Positions 50,242-50,299 of a stretch of 50,299 nucleotides of DNA are shown here, piece by piece. How positions within the stretch are numbered: position 1 is the stretch's first letter; the number at the start of each line of letters is the position of its first letter. Source of the stretch: Treponema sp. (GTDB taxonomy: Bacteria; Spirochaetota; Spirochaetia; Treponematales; Breznakiellaceae). The stretch lies in NCBI GenBank assembly GCA_031281555.1, contig JAITFK010000053.1:1-50299 (forward strand), written 5' to 3'. Below the pieces are notes generated by a model that was given only the letters and a program-made list of their open reading frames with translations, did not search any database and had not been told where the DNA came from. The translations under genes and the position numbers were made by a program.

Positions 50242-50299
50242 GTGCAAGATAGTCAAGTACCGAATGAATCCGTTCACGGTTATAATAACCTTCGACATA
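50182..50299 (-). mobile_element. Right end of an IS3-family insertion sequence (cut by window edge)
   Basis: The element is inferred to begin at TGG (50182-50184), with the TG dinucleotide end typical of IS3-family termini, 27 bases before the transposase stop. It is inserted into the IS66-type tnpA. The other end lies outside the window, so the target duplication cannot be seen. Confidence 0.6.
50210..50299 (-). CDS. IS3-family transposase (OrfB), C-terminal end, partial
   Basis: The minus strand encodes the last 29 residues of an rve-type integrase core: YVEGYYNRERIHSVLDYLAP then NEYYLSNVA and a TAA. The pattern YNRERIHSxLxYLxP is diagnostic for IS3-family OrfB (IS150/IS3 groups), where it follows the catalytic DDE Glu. 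The rest is beyond the window. Confidence 0.82.
   Translation of the reverse strand, partial: YVEGYYNRERIHSVLDYLAPNEYYLSNVA

Noticed and set aside
1-50299. CRISPR array, tRNA or rRNA genes
   Set aside because: No regularly spaced direct repeats, no T-arm GGTTCGAATCC-type sequence and no rRNA-like stretch were recognised by reading; a tRNA scan would settle this.

Overview
The window looks like a chromosomal segment of a spirochaete, most likely a carbohydrate-fermenting Treponema of the termite-gut or free-living type. The inference rests on several things. There is a PUR-domain nucleic-acid-binding protein of the type known from Borrelia (BpuR), a pair of PocR-AraC regulators, lipid/glycan genes and 'FAQ/FSQ' signal-peptide ends. 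The gene content is weighted towards beta-glucan breakdown. No rRNA, tRNA or CRISPR array was recognised. The organism assignment is inference from gene families, not a database match.

Layout. Positions 1-458 hold the start of secA (minus strand). From 724 to 10407 there is a tandem pair of exported HEAT-like proteins, the second running directly into a long phosphoglucomutase-like protein and two GH94 glycoside phosphorylases: a phosphorolytic glucan module. Positions 10463-12832 carry a nitroreductase, a ThuA-like protein and a Gfo/Idh/MocA dehydrogenase. Positions 12997-20321 carry an orphan OppF-type ATPase overlapping a large Lhr helicase, and a convergent RNase II/R-family gene. Positions 20554-21405 encode an RpoS/RpoD-like sigma factor behind a near-consensus sigma-54 promoter. 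Positions 21640-25334 are an AT-rich surface-glycan operon (GT-C-like membrane protein, FAD oxidoreductase, GtrA).

Positions 25459-30737 hold a GIY-YIG-like small protein, a YrdC/YciO-type protein, cardiolipin synthase, a DUF2974-like hydrolase and a MATE exporter. Positions 30853-34620 are a second glucan operon (GH8 endoglucanase, GH4 6-phospho-glycosidase, BadF/BadG-type sugar kinase) with a clear promoter and an inverted repeat at the transcription start. Positions 34635-39758 carry exoA, a rhomboid protease, a phosphoribosyltransferase, rnhB, the PUR protein and a second phosphohexomutase. Positions 39873-45869 carry two PocR-AraC regulators, an MsmX/UgpC-type sugar ABC ATPase, alaA and a membrane protein. 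Positions 46005-49573 carry an HD-GYP-like protein, a CBS/CorC-family membrane protein and an exported beta-helix repeat protein. The right edge is decayed: a helicase C-terminal remnant and an IS66-type tnpA fragment broken by an IS3-family element.

Three things stand out. First, at least seven gene starts have a -10 box whose last base lies exactly 7 nt before the A of the start codon and lack a Shine-Dalgarno sequence, implying frequent leaderless mRNAs. Second, the alternative sigma-factor gene has a 15-of-16 match to the sigma-54 consensus, suggesting an RpoN-to-sigma cascade like that of Borrelia. Third, a family of small palindromes with conserved loop and flank, plus a nested ~218-bp palindrome, sits in intergenic gaps. 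Together the two glucan modules suggest that beta-glucan fragments are converted to glucose phosphates by two routes, phosphorolysis and kinase plus 6-phospho-glycosidase.
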